NCBI GenBank assembly: GCA_002427045.1 | Contig: DIPO01000014.1 | Span: forward strand, 1-35,816 | DNA from: Firmicutes bacterium UBA5486 | GTDB lineage: Bacteria > Bacillota > UBA4882 > UBA10575 | Reading direction: 5' to 3' | Length of the DNA: 35,816 bases | Shown: positions 1 to 8,791 of the stretch, in pieces | Numbering within the stretch: position 1 is the stretch's first letter | How the letters are laid out: each line of letters opens with the position of its first letter | Made by a program: the position numbers and the translations under genes | The notes under the pieces: model-generated | Told to the model about the DNA's origin: nothing | The model's database searches: none | Seen by the model: the letters and a program-made list of their open reading frames with translations, nothing else

Positions 1-37
1 AACATTTTAGGGGGCTAAAAAGAAAGGTGGTGATTTA

Positions 38-2239
38 ATGAAAAATGCTCAAAATACTTTGTTAGGATGTATCGAACAATCAGAGAATTCATCGTTAACT
101 CTTCGCTGGAGACGAAACCAAGAAATGATAAGAGGTAATCAACTTCTTTATGTTGATGAAAGAGCAAATAAGGTTTATGTACTTCGAGAAGGCATGAATA
201 TCCCCGGAATAGGTACAATTACCGGAGTACTTAATCATCCTATCGATCCTCACATTATAACGATTGTGAAAGGTGCGAAAGCAAAAGCACTTACTAATCC
301 TATTATGCTTGAAGTTAGGCCAGCAACAAGTGAGGATGATGACAAGGATGCAGCTAAGGTTTGTTCTTACCTTCTCAAATATTATCAGGATGCTCTTAGT
401 TTAGACCGCCAAAGCGATGGAATAAGCATACGAGAAGAAGTGGTTGATTGGTTATTTCCTGCAGGTGTAGGATTCGCAAAAACATGGTGGGATCCAGAAT
501 TAGGTGATAACGTACTTCTGGATGGTGTACCCGCTATTAATCCAAACACAGGAAAGCCTGTAAAATTAGGAGATATAAATTGCAAGTGTGTTGCTCCTCA
601 AGCTATGATGATCCCTTCTGGCGTGTCAAAGATGGATAATAGCCTACCTTGGATTGGCGAAAAAGTTGCAATGCCTATTAAAGACATTAAAAACAGGTGG
701 GGAGTAGAGGTCCCCGAAGAAGAAAACCTAGAGGATATAAATCAACTTCGTACTATTAACGCACTTGGCGAAGTTGGAAATAAGAAACTTAAAGGACATG
801 CCCTAGTCTATGAAATTTATTTTCCACCATCAGAAGATTACCCTCATGGAAGGCTTATAATTGGTACAAAAGAAAGGATATTTGTAGATTCAGTCTGGGA
901 TAAAAAACTAATGGCCGTCTATTCGGATACAGACTGGCACCCTTACACTTATTTCCCTTATATTCGTAATGCAGGAGACTTCTGGCCACGTTCAATAGTG
1001 GATTATCTGTTTGATCTTCAAGTGCAGCTTAATAAGCTCTGGAAGAAGATAATAGATAGTAAGAAAAACACTACAGGATGGTTCTTAGAGCAAGAAGGAA
1101 CAGACTGGAGTAAATCTAAATTCACGCGTGATACAGGAGGAATACCAAGGGTAATTTATAGGGCGGGGCTTAACCCCCCTCAATATATATCTCCTCCTAT
1201 GATTAATCAGGATCTTATGGGAGAAATACAACATACAATTCAAAGGATGAATGATATATCTTCATTCTATGAAGTTACACGAGGGAACGCTGATCCTAGT
1301 GTTACAAGTGGAAAGCAAGCAGAGCTATTACAACAGGCAAGTCAAACGCAAGCTGGCCCGCTTTTGGATAGCCAGGTTGCCGGATTTATCAACATAGGAA
1401 AACGTATCCTCCATCTTTGTGCTGTGCATTTTGAGGATGAGGGGCGATCTTTGCGAATTGTAGGAAACGATAATGAAGGAATTAATTTCGATATAACTCC
1501 GGACCGGATACAAAGCGATGATGTGATTTTAGCTGGTGGCAATGCTTTTTACCTTACACCAGATGCAAAGAGGCAAGAGATACAAAGCCTTGCAGAGAAA
1601 GGGCTTCTTGGTGATATAGTAAACGATCCAATAGCCAAAAGAAAGTTCTTTGATATGTTAGAACTTGGCGATATTGAAGAGTTATATGATAGCTATTTGC
1701 AGGATATAGACTTTACCCGGTGGGAGAATAAACTTTTTAAAAAGGGTATAGTACAGGAAACAGATCCTAGCATATTGCAACAGATTGAATTACAAGAACA
1801 GCAAATGTTTTTGCAATGGCAAAATGATGTATCTACATTCGATGAACGTTTTAACAAATGGAAAATGGATAGTGAAGAATTTAAACGTGGTTATGGAGAA
1901 TATCAAGCGATAAAAGCTACAACAATGGATAAACAGCCAGATATTCCTCCAGATATGATACTGCCTCCCCATCCGGGGTCTGAACCAATGCAGCCATCAC
2001 CAGAACCTCCACCACCTTTACCACGATGGAGAAGAGCAAGGGATGGAGAAAATCATGACATTTGCATTGAGGAACATAATAGTTTTAGAAAAACAATAGA
2101 GTATGAAAAACTATGTGCCCAAATGCCCGAACTTCGCCAAGCATTACAATTTCATATAGATGACCATCTACAGAAAAAAGCTCTAGAAATGGCAAAAGTT
2201 CAACAAGTAATGTCATCAGTACAACAGCCACCACAATAG
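38..2239 (+). CDS. Phage portal protein (P22-like)
   Basis: This 733-residue protein is close in length to P22 gp1 and is followed by scaffold and coat genes, the usual place for a portal. The portal forms the dodecameric ring through which DNA is packaged and ejected. The N-terminal 300 residues are mixed alpha/beta; the segment around residues 420-450 (start FYEVTRGNADPSVTSGKQAE) has the Ser/Gly/Gln-rich helix start common in podoviral portals. The C-terminal region is glutamine-rich and probably coiled, with a proline-rich stretch at about residues 645-670 and a charged tail. AAAGGTGGTGA at 24-34 is the ribosome binding site. The 37 bases before it probably hold the end of the terminase gene. 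Identification rests on recalled family features and context. Confidence 0.85.
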   Translation: MKNAQNTLLGCIEQSENSSLTLRWRRNQEMIRGNQLLYVDERANKVYVLREGMNIPGIGTITGVLNHPIDPHIITIVKGAKAKALTNPIMLEVRPATSEDDDKDAAKVCSYLLKYYQDALSLDRQSDGISIREEVVDWLFPAGVGFAKTWWDPELGDNVLLDGVPAINPNTGKPVKLGDINCKCVAPQAMMIPSGVSKMDNSLPWIGEKVAMPIKDIKNRWGVEVPEEENLEDINQLRTINALGEVGNKKLKGHALVYEIYFPPSEDYPHGRLIIGTKERIFVDSVWDKKLMAVYSDTDWHPYTYFPYIRNAGDFWPRSIVDYLFDLQVQLNKLWKKIIDSKKNTTGWFLEQEGTDWSKSKFTRDTGGIPRVIYRAGLNPPQYISPPMINQDLMGEIQHTIQRMNDISSFYEVTRGNADPSVTSGKQAELLQQASQTQAGPLLDSQVAGFINIGKRILHLCAVHFEDEGRSLRIVGNDNEGINFDITPDRIQSDDVILAGGNAFYLTPDAKRQEIQSLAEKGLLGDIVNDPIAKRKFFDMLELGDIEELYDSYLQDIDFTRWENKLFKKGIVQETDPSILQQIELQEQQMFLQWQNDVSTFDERFNKWKMDSEEFKRGYGEYQAIKATTMDKQPDIPPDMILPPHPGSEPMQPSPEPPPPLPRWRRARDGENHDICIEEHNSFRKTIEYEKLCAQMPELRQALQFHIDDHLQKKALEMAKVQQVMSSVQQPPQ

Positions 2240-2250
2240 GTGGTTTTTTT
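2228..2250 (+). terminator. Weak intrinsic terminator at the end of the portal gene
   Basis: CCACC at 2228-2232 pairs with GGTGG at 2239-2243 across a six-base loop and is followed by seven T. The stem includes the last portal codons and the stop codon. With five base pairs it is probably leaky and may lower rather than stop transcription into the scaffold gene. Confidence 0.5.
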
Positions 2251-2302
2251 ATGCCCGGACAAGTCACAAGACACCCGGAGCAACAATAAAGAGGTGTTTT
2301 AA

Positions 2303-3280
2303 TTGAATAATTTGGAACAAGCTAACGGTTCTTTTGATTTACAGTTTTTTGGCGTGGAGTTTATAGATCCTAATGCCGCTCCGGAACCGGATAGCACTCC
2401 AACCGAACCAACAGAACCAACAGAACCAACAGAAGGTCAACCAGTAACGGAACCTTCAAGAGCAACAGAAGATTCATTTACTAATGTTGATCCTAATACC
2501 CTTCCCCCGGAACTCCAAGGCATATATAAGAACCTACAAGGGGATTACACCAAGAAAATGCAGGAGGCTTCTCCTTATAGGAAGTTTGCGGAACAAACTG
2601 GGTTAGGGGTAAACGAGTTAACGCAAGTAGTACAAGAGTACAATATGTTTGCTAATGTTCTCCAAAACAATCCAATGCAGCTAGTTAAGCAGATGTTCGA
2701 CAAAGGAATGATAAACAAAGATCAGGCTATACAGCTTTTAGGAGAAGAACAGCACAAGGAACCCGAGAACGATTTATCGGATAATCCTTACATTGGTGAT
2801 GAATACCTAGAAGCCTACATGTCAGCAAAGCTAAACAAAGCACTAGGCGAAAAGGACAAGATGTATAGGGCTAAGATTGATGAACTGGAGAACTGGAAAA
2901 GAGCAAAAGAACAGGAAGAAAAACAAAGACAGATCCAAGAGTTTAAGTCAAACATTGATCAAAAGTTTAGCCAGCTTAAGAAAACCTTTCCTGAAGTGGA
3001 TGAAAACAAACTTTGGGAAGAAGCTAAACGGCTTACATTACCTCCAGAGGATGCGGATTTAGCCATAGTTAAGGCGTATGGAGGATTAGATAAATTTCTT
3101 GAAGCTCAAAAGAAACAATGGGCTAGAGAAAGAGTTGGAGATAGAATCCGAGACGGTGAATCTGTTTCAACATTAACTGTTGGTGGTAAACCAGCTATTG
3201 CAGGAACCAAACAACCTCAAACCTTTAATGAGTTAAAGCATGAACTCTTGGCATACGTCAAAGCAAAAAACAAAATATGA
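2303..3280 (+). CDS. Phage capsid scaffolding protein
   Basis: The 325-residue acidic, largely helical protein lies between portal and coat genes, where P22-like phages keep the scaffold (P22 gp8, about 300 residues). The scaffold guides coat assembly and then leaves the procapsid. Residues about 30-48 hold a Thr-Glu-Pro repeat (TEP units), followed by a helical region and a long charged Lys/Glu/Gln-rich coiled coil at about residues 180-235, typical of scaffolds. The start is TTG at 2303 with GAGGTG at 2291-2296. No protease domain is visible. Function is inferred from position and composition. Confidence 0.72.
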   Translation: MNNLEQANGSFDLQFFGVEFIDPNAAPEPDSTPTEPTEPTEPTEGQPVTEPSRATEDSFTNVDPNTLPPELQGIYKNLQGDYTKKMQEASPYRKFAEQTGLGVNELTQVVQEYNMFANVLQNNPMQLVKQMFDKGMINKDQAIQLLGEEQHKEPENDLSDNPYIGDEYLEAYMSAKLNKALGEKDKMYRAKIDELENWKRAKEQEEKQRQIQEFKSNIDQKFSQLKKTFPEVDENKLWEEAKRLTLPPEDADLAIVKAYGGLDKFLEAQKKQWARERVGDRIRDGESVSTLTVGGKPAIAGTKQPQTFNELKHELLAYVKAKNKI

Positions 3281-3294
3281 GGAGATGATTTTAA

Positions 3295-4566
3295 ATGGCT
3301 CTTACTTTAAACGATGTAACTGCTATTCTTAAAGACAAATACCTGCCTGTTATGGAAAAACACATTAATACAGAAGACTTTTTGTCAAAATGGGTAGATA
3401 AGCACAAACAAACTGAGACAGTTGGAAATTCCTTCGTGAAGTCTTTTAAATACGGTCATTCAGAAGGGACCGGGATGTTAACCGATCTTACCGGACGATT
3501 ATCAGATCCCGGGCGGGCCATGTATAAGACCTTTAAAGGAACACCCAAATGGAGAGATGGTGTGATTAAGATTTATGAGACCATCGTAAATCTGATGAAT
3601 ACTGACGAAAAGGCATTCATAGATGAGATTACTTCTGAAACTGAAGGCGTATCTGATGCTATGAAATGTGAAAAAGAAAGAATGAACTTCGGTGATGGAG
3701 GTATTACTCCGCTTGCTGTAGTGTCAAGTGCTACAGATGATACACCTTCTCTTATCACTTTAGCAGATGGGAGTACTACTAAATATCTAAGACCGGGTAT
3801 GCCCGTTGACTTTATGACTACCGAGCATGCCCTGATTACTAATGGTTCAGGGTTAATCATTCAGGATATTGTAAGTGATACTGAATTTACCTTTATCCCA
3901 ACGGTAGATAGTACTGATAGAACTACTCTTGTTACAGCATTAGCTGGTGCTTTAATCTACCACAAAGGTGGGTATGAAAACGAGTTTTACGGGTTAAAAG
4001 CTCTGGTAGGACTTAAAGACAATACCATTTTAGGTGTAGACAGAAGCAAAACTGAAGGGGCTTGGTTTAGACCTACTGTAAAATACGTACAAGCAGACGG
4101 AAAACTTGGAGATACTTCTGTAGGAGCTAACCATGAGCCTTCTATGGTGGCTTTAATGGGACTTGTTAATAAGCTAACTACTCAGCAGAAAGCCAAGAAG
4201 AATAACCTTGTTATCTTCGCGGATGGTGGGACAGCAACACAATTAGTATCTTCAAAGATTAATGGTAACGAATATATTGAACCTACAAAGAAAATTGACC
4301 TGTGGCCATATAATATCGTTACTTTCAATGGTATTCCTATTCTTTCAGGAAACTATTCTCCGGATAATACCGCATTTTTCGTTGAAATGTCTGGCCTTGT
4401 TCAGTTCCTTGCAAAGAAACTAGGCTTTTCTGATATGGACGGGAACATGTGGAAGTGGGTTGCTGGATATGCCGCTTATACTGCCTATCTATTAGAGGCG
4501 TATGAGTTAGGGCATTACAAACCATGGCAATGTGCAACTGTTTACGATATTGCTTCGGCGTATTAA
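3295..4566 (+). CDS. Phage major capsid (coat) protein
   Basis: The 423-residue protein follows the scaffold and is close in length to P22 gp5 (430). It is the expected HK97-fold shell protein. The N-terminal 100 residues are helical, and residues about 140-220 are Thr/Asp-rich and beta-like, fitting an inserted surface domain in the coat. The C-terminal part, with WKWVAGYAAYTAYLLEAYELGHY, is aromatic and conserved-looking. It starts with ATG at 3295, 14 bases after the scaffold stop, with GAGGAGATG upstream. A strong terminator follows at once, as is common for highly expressed coat genes. Confidence 0.8.
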   Translation: MALTLNDVTAILKDKYLPVMEKHINTEDFLSKWVDKHKQTETVGNSFVKSFKYGHSEGTGMLTDLTGRLSDPGRAMYKTFKGTPKWRDGVIKIYETIVNLMNTDEKAFIDEITSETEGVSDAMKCEKERMNFGDGGITPLAVVSSATDDTPSLITLADGSTTKYLRPGMPVDFMTTEHALITNGSGLIIQDIVSDTEFTFIPTVDSTDRTTLVTALAGALIYHKGGYENEFYGLKALVGLKDNTILGVDRSKTEGAWFRPTVKYVQADGKLGDTSVGANHEPSMVALMGLVNKLTTQQKAKKNNLVIFADGGTATQLVSSKINGNEYIEPTKKIDLWPYNIVTFNGIPILSGNYSPDNTAFFVEMSGLVQFLAKKLGFSDMDGNMWKWVAGYAAYTAYLLEAYELGHYKPWQCATVYDIASAY

Positions 4567-4571
4567 TAACT

Positions 4572-4598
4572 AAGGGAGGGATATCCCTCCCTTTTTTT
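4572..4598 (+). terminator. Strong intrinsic terminator after the coat gene
   Basis: A perfect 22-base palindrome (4572-4593, GGGAGGGA arms) runs into a seven-T tract. It starts five bases after the coat gene stop. The next gene starts at 4611, so some read-through or a downstream promoter is needed for the tail genes. Confidence 0.88.
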
Positions 4599-4610
4599 AG
4601 AGGTGATACG

Positions 4611-4976
4611 ATGCAACACGAATTTATATCAGCGACTAAAGAAGTTCAAAAAGAACTAGAAGATCCTTGTTTAAAGGTTGTTTATGATTCAAATGCCGAT
4701 GAATACCAGATTTTAAAATGGAAACAGACAGGTTGCGATCAGGGTTATTATTCTCATCAAATGAGTTTTAAGGAATGGGATAGAAGGGCTATTATTGCTT
4801 TAAGAAAAGGGCATTGGAGAAGGATTGACCTTAAAGAGTTTGTTCATGAAATGAGGAAAGACAGAGAGAAAGTTCAAAAGGATAGTAAGAAAGAGGTTAG
4901 GGAAGCTGGCCAAGAATTTGGGAAAGATGTTTGGAACCACGTATTACACAGGCGTATTTACTCCCATGGGAGGTAA
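4611..4976 (+). CDS. Small phage protein of unknown function, 121 residues
   Basis: I do not recognise this protein. It is basic and hydrophilic, with a WKQTGCDQGYYSHQMSF segment at about residues 37-53 and a charged Lys/Glu/Arg helix in the C-terminal half. The start is ATG 4611, preceded by AGAGGTG at 4599-4605; the frame stays open upstream to 4524, but that part runs through the coat gene end and the terminator and has no good ribosome binding site. It lies between coat and adaptor, so a head-completion or head-decoration role is possible. It ends four bases before the adaptor start. Confidence 0.7.
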   Translation: MQHEFISATKEVQKELEDPCLKVVYDSNADEYQILKWKQTGCDQGYYSHQMSFKEWDRRAIIALRKGHWRRIDLKEFVHEMRKDREKVQKDSKKEVREAGQEFGKDVWNHVLHRRIYSHGR

Positions 4977-4980
4977 TTAA

Positions 4981-5586
4981 ATGACAGGACAAGAGATATT
5001 TGAAATGGCATTAACCTTGTTTGACGAACCGTCAAATGGAAAGTTCGCAAAGGCTACTTATACTATTATTGTAAAGCAATTATTAAATCAGGGATATAGA
5101 GAAGTATGCCGTAGAGGATTATGCTCAAGGGGAAGAGATACTATTGTCACTTCATCTGGTATAAGAGAATATTCGTTTCCTGAAGAATGTACGGCGATAA
5201 AATCAATTAAATACAATGGGTATCCACTTTCTATTATTCGCGAAGACGATATAGTTTCAGATATAGTTGGAAGTCCATTAGCTTATTACATTGCAATAGA
5301 TAAAATTGGGATAGAACCTATTCCAGATAAGGATTATACATTAGATACGGTTTACTATAAAAAACCTAATCAAGAAATACAAATTGAAGAGGTTCCGTTA
5401 CTAATACCCGAAGAATGGCATTACGTTATTTCTTACTATTTGGTCAAGGAGTTCTTTAAAATAGATAAAGGTGATAGATCACAAGGGTTTGCAAAGTGGA
5501 ATGCAATATACGAAGAAGAACTATTTAAGTTGAAAAACTATTACCTTGAAGGAACAAACGCTGACCAATTCGTGGGAGTGAGGTAG
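4981..5586 (+). CDS. Head-tail adaptor protein (P22 gp4-like position)
   Basis: This 201-residue protein sits after the coat gene and before the gp10-like protein, the position of P22 gp4 (166 residues), which binds under the portal ring to extend the DNA channel. The N-terminal half is helical (MTGQEIFEMALTLFDEP) and the middle is beta-rich (IREYSFPEECTAIKSIKYNG), a layout common to podoviral adaptors. The C-terminal helix region contains WHYVISYYLVKEFF. It starts with ATG 4981 with GGGAGG at 4967-4972, and its stop abuts the TTG start of the next gene. Family assignment is from memory and context. Confidence 0.65.
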   Translation: MTGQEIFEMALTLFDEPSNGKFAKATYTIIVKQLLNQGYREVCRRGLCSRGRDTIVTSSGIREYSFPEECTAIKSIKYNGYPLSIIREDDIVSDIVGSPLAYYIAIDKIGIEPIPDKDYTLDTVYYKKPNQEIQIEEVPLLIPEEWHYVISYYLVKEFFKIDKGDRSQGFAKWNAIYEEELFKLKNYYLEGTNADQFVGVR

Positions 5587-7116
5587 TTGGGTAAAATTGT
5601 TTTAGGAGACCCGCGAACAGGAGGATTCGCTGGTGGAGTTAGAATCGGTATATCAAATAATGATTTGAAACCTAACGAATCACCAGAGATGTGGAATTAC
5701 CTTATTGAAGATTCGGGATTAAATAAACGAGCCGGATGTTTGCGTGATAACGATACGAGTTTGGGCGAATACCCAATAACAGGACTGTATCGTTTTTTTA
5801 ATGGAACCGAATATAAAACATTTGCTAAGTGTGGAACATCTGTTTATGATGTAGCGGCAAGCGGAGCCAGTGCGGTAATAGCTTCCGGACTTGCAGAGGA
5901 TGCAGAAATACAATTTGCTTCATGGTTTGGTAAGTATTTTTTTGTTGACGGGAATAACTTATGGACTGGTACAACAGGAGCGGCTTCAAAGGTAACTTAC
6001 CTTGATGAAAATGGAGATCCGTTAGGTGGGGAACTACCAAAAGGTAAGTCTATTCTCTTACACAATCAAAGATTATGGCTGACTTATAACCAAGATCGTA
6101 GGACGTATGTATATTTTTCAGAAACAGACTTCTATGATAGATGGAGGGCTATGAGTTGGGTAGCGTGTGATAGGGATGACGGAAAAAAGATTACAGGGTT
6201 TATTGAGGATAGGGATAAGATAATCTCTTTCAAGCGTAACCAATTGTATTTCATTTTAGGCGACTATACTTTAGGCAATCTATCGGTTGTTTTAGGGCCA
6301 AGTGTTGGAGCATACGATCAAAAGTCTATTGTTAGATGTCCAGATGGATATATAAGGTTTTACGGTCCTAATGGAGTATGGCAATATTCTGATGCTACAG
6401 GAGTTATTAATATTTCGCAAGGGAAAATAGACAAGGAATTAAAAAGAATACCAGAAGCAAGAAGGGAACAGGTATGTGCCGGATTTTATGATAGGTATTA
6501 CATCCTATTTTATCCGTCGACCGATGGCAGAAATGATAAAGGTTTAGCTTATGATGTTTATAATAACTGCTGGATACCATTAAGAGGCTGGAATGTGTCA
6601 TGTTGTTACACCTTTGAGGACAATTCACTACACGCTGGTTGGACTTCTGGTGGGTTTATTAAGAATCTTTTTACTGGGTTACATGATGACGGAGATGAGA
6701 TTGAGTGCTTCTGGTCATCAAAGTATTTCGGAGAAACAGGAATTATAAATTGCCTAGATAGGATAAGGGTTGCAATTAGGAGCGGCCAATCATTAACTAT
6801 TAGTTATAATAGTGATCCCGGAGAAAATACAGCTAGTTCAATTTCTTTCTTTGTTCCAGACGTAGGAAAGTATTTAGGAGACGATAATCATCCAGAAAAT
6901 GATGGGTTTATGCTTGGAGATGACAATATTTTAGATGATGGAGATATTCTTATATCTGAAGAAGAGCTTGGTAAAGAATTAGAAGAGTTTAGGGATAGGT
7001 TAGAGGGAGGACAAACATTTAGGGAAATTCAGTTTGCAATTTATGAAAAAAGCGTAGAGCCAAATCAAATAGATTTTATAGAATGCGAGTATTTTTCTGT
7101 AAGGGAGTGGTCTTAA
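5587..7116 (+). CDS. Tail/DNA-stabilisation protein (P22 gp10-like)
   Basis: The 509-residue beta-rich protein begins with an arm rich in Gly, Asn and Asp (MGKIVLGDPRTGGFAGGVR, then NNDLKPNESPEMWNYLIED), which resembles the start of podoviral gp10/tail-tube-B proteins that plug and stabilise the packaged DNA. Repeated strands with Trp, Gly and Asp in the centre suggest a beta-propeller. Residues about 425-475 are very acidic and Asp-rich. The start is TTG 5587 directly after the adaptor stop, with GGGAGTGAGG at 5574-5583 as ribosome binding site. Its stop TAA overlaps the next ATG by one base (TAATG). Confidence 0.65.
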   Translation: MGKIVLGDPRTGGFAGGVRIGISNNDLKPNESPEMWNYLIEDSGLNKRAGCLRDNDTSLGEYPITGLYRFFNGTEYKTFAKCGTSVYDVAASGASAVIASGLAEDAEIQFASWFGKYFFVDGNNLWTGTTGAASKVTYLDENGDPLGGELPKGKSILLHNQRLWLTYNQDRRTYVYFSETDFYDRWRAMSWVACDRDDGKKITGFIEDRDKIISFKRNQLYFILGDYTLGNLSVVLGPSVGAYDQKSIVRCPDGYIRFYGPNGVWQYSDATGVINISQGKIDKELKRIPEARREQVCAGFYDRYYILFYPSTDGRNDKGLAYDVYNNCWIPLRGWNVSCCYTFEDNSLHAGWTSGGFIKNLFTGLHDDGDEIECFWSSKYFGETGIINCLDRIRVAIRSGQSLTISYNSDPGENTASSISFFVPDVGKYLGDDNHPENDGFMLGDDNILDDGDILISEEELGKELEEFRDRLEGGQTFREIQFAIYEKSVEPNQIDFIECEYFSVREWS

Positions 7117-8030
7117 TGGCTGTTGTTACTCTTGTTGATTTTATTCGTGAGAGATTAACATATCAAAAGCTAAATGGAAGGTTAAATGTATTAAAAAACT
7201 TTATTAACGAAAGCTGTGTTCATATAGATGAGATAGCTACAACTGCATCCCCGAATAAACTGCTTAAACTTGATACAAATAGCAAATTACCTGCCAGTAT
7301 AACAGGAAGTGCTTCAAATGTTACAACAAGTATAAATGGTAAACCTATTACTAGTATATTTGAAGCCGATGGAGTAACAGTTAAAAAAGCTACTGCCCCC
7401 GGTTCACACGCCGAAACTCATGGTAGTACAGGAAGCGATCCGGTTACTCCTGAAAGTATAGGAGCAGCAACTCCTGCAGAGGCACAAAATAAGGTTGATA
7501 CACACGAAACAAAAACCACAGGCATTCATGGAGTTGGAGCTTCTACTATAGAAAGTGTAGCAGGAGCACAAGTAAAGGCTAATAATGCAGAAGAAAATGC
7601 TAAATTGTATACAGATGCACATTCTAATAAAACATCTGGAGTGCATGGTGTTGGAGCCTCGGAGGTTGAGAGCAAAACTGGGGCACAGCAAAAAGTCAAT
7701 ACCCATGCAAACCTAACAACGGGAGTACATGGGGTTGGGGATTCTACATTAGAGAGTACGGCAGGAGCACAAGCAAAAGTAAATGAACTAAAAACACAAA
7801 TTAAAGAAGGACAAGTGATTGCTCAAAATGCGTTATATGCCTTCAATGCAAAGGCCGGAGTAACTACTGGTAGCGAAGGCGGTAGCCAAAGCTCTAAAGA
7901 TACTGAAATATCATTTACTCCCGGTACTGTTGGGTTTCATATTGATCAAACAACAAATACATTAAATATTTATGCATGGGGTAGTACATCGGATTATTTT
8001 AAAAAAGTTTCTTTAGATTTAATAAATTAA
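7116..8030 (+). CDS. Phage tail fibre protein with HGVG repeats
   Basis: This 304-residue protein has an N-terminal virion-attachment-like region (about 1-70) and then a shaft built of three imperfect repeats at about residues 131-224, each with T-x-G-x-HGVG-x-S and GAQ-x-K motifs, as in fibre shafts of Clostridia phages. The C-terminal 70 residues are beta-rich, probably the tip. I start at ATG 7116 because AAGGGAGTGG (7101-7110) lies just before it and it overlaps the previous stop by one base; the frame stays open up to 7083 inside the upstream gene. The product probably contacts the cell surface. Confidence 0.75.
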   Translation: MAVVTLVDFIRERLTYQKLNGRLNVLKNFINESCVHIDEIATTASPNKLLKLDTNSKLPASITGSASNVTTSINGKPITSIFEADGVTVKKATAPGSHAETHGSTGSDPVTPESIGAATPAEAQNKVDTHETKTTGIHGVGASTIESVAGAQVKANNAEENAKLYTDAHSNKTSGVHGVGASEVESKTGAQQKVNTHANLTTGVHGVGDSTLESTAGAQAKVNELKTQIKEGQVIAQNALYAFNAKAGVTTGSEGGSQSSKDTEISFTPGTVGFHIDQTTNTLNIYAWGSTSDYFKKVSLDLIN

Positions 8031-8041
8031 CATTAGAACAT

Positions 8042-8090
8042 AAAAAACAGCCACTTTTTATAAAAAATAAACTTAGAGTGGCTGTTTTTT
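8042..8090. terminator. Bidirectional terminator between fibre gene and lipoprotein gene
   Basis: Perfect 14-base arms (AAAAAACAGCCACT at 8042-8055 and its complement at 8077-8090) enclose a 21-base loop. The A and T runs at either side let it work for the plus-strand fibre gene and for the minus-strand lipoprotein gene, whose stop codon is at 8104. Confidence 0.85.
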
Positions 8091-8103
8091 AGTTTTTTAA
8101 GGT

Positions 8104-8724
8104 TTATTTTATAATTATTCCGTCTTCTTGTAATTTATCAACAAGTTTATCTGACAAAGAAGAAAAAATGTCTTTAGATTTAGCAAATGCGTTTCCTGTA
8201 GTATGCGAGTTAGCAATCCAAACAACATCTATTATGTTTAAATCAAATAATTCAATTTCAAAAATAACATTTGGTGTTGAAAACGTCTGTCCTCCACTTT
8301 TAGTTGTTGTCGCAGAAATATTTGTTCTAGGGCCTCCAAAAGAGGTAATTTCACCAGTTGTTTCTGTAGTTTCCGGTATAGTAAATGTATTAGTATAATA
8401 ATCTGTTACAGCAACAGTAATCATTCCGTCAAAACCATTTTCTAATACTTTGTCAGCAAAATATTCACCAGAACACTCTTTGGTTGGAGGAAATACTTTA
8501 TAAAAAGGTGTTGCATTAACGTTTTTTTCTTGCAGTTTATTAACTAAAGAATCTTCAGCAGCAATTTGAACGCTAAAGTCATCAAAAGGGATATAAACCA
8601 ATATTTTTTGAAACTCCCTTAATTCCCAGTTAGGATCAGTAAAACTAGATATTTTTGAATAAGCACATCCTGACAAAAAGAAACAAATAAACAAGCATAC
8701 GATAATAATTTGTAATTTCTTCAT
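8104..8724 (-). CDS. Secreted lipoprotein, probable lysogenic-conversion (moron) gene
   Basis: The 206-residue product has a signal peptide: MKK, a hydrophobic stretch (LQIIIVCLFICFF) and a lipobox LSGC with Cys at about residue 20, so it should be lipid-anchored on the outer face of the membrane. The rest is a mixed alpha/beta domain with a Thr/Ser-rich loop at about residues 117-140; I do not recognise the family, though it recalls small DUF4136-type lipoproteins. It is the only leftward gene inside the rightward virion operon, and it has its own promoter and terminator. GGAGGTG (complement of 8731-8737) fixes the start at 8724. Such genes usually act in the lysogen, for example in superinfection exclusion. 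Confidence 0.8.
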   Translation of the reverse strand: MKKLQIIIVCLFICFFLSGCAYSKISSFTDPNWELREFQKILVYIPFDDFSVQIAAEDSLVNKLQEKNVNATPFYKVFPPTKECSGEYFADKVLENGFDGMITVAVTDYYTNTFTIPETTETTGEITSFGGPRTNISATTTKSGGQTFSTPNVIFEIELFDLNIIDVVWIANSHTTGNAFAKSKDIFSSLSDKLVDKLQEDGIIIK

Positions 8725-8743
8725 GTTTCCCACCTCCACCTAC

Positions 8744-8773
8744 AGTATAACCCAAAAACTAAAAATGGCACAA
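8744..8773 (-). promoter_or_regulatory. Sigma-A-type promoter of the lipoprotein gene
   Basis: Read on the minus strand, TTGTGC (8773-8768) and TATACT (8749-8744) are 18 bases apart. The predicted start of transcription is near 8737, just before the ribosome binding site of the lipoprotein gene. This lets the gene be expressed from the prophage while the virion genes are silent. Confidence 0.65.
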
Positions 8774-8791
8774 CTTTCTTGAGGTGATATT

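Noticed and set aside
1..18. A reading of N-I-L-G-G-stop at the very start, as the end of a terminase gene
   Set aside because: Five codons are too few to support a call; only the position before the portal suggests it.
7404..7706. A 100-codon minus-strand frame opposite the tail fibre repeats
   Set aside because: Its Cys/Ser/Ile-rich sequence mirrors the HGVG repeats on the other strand.
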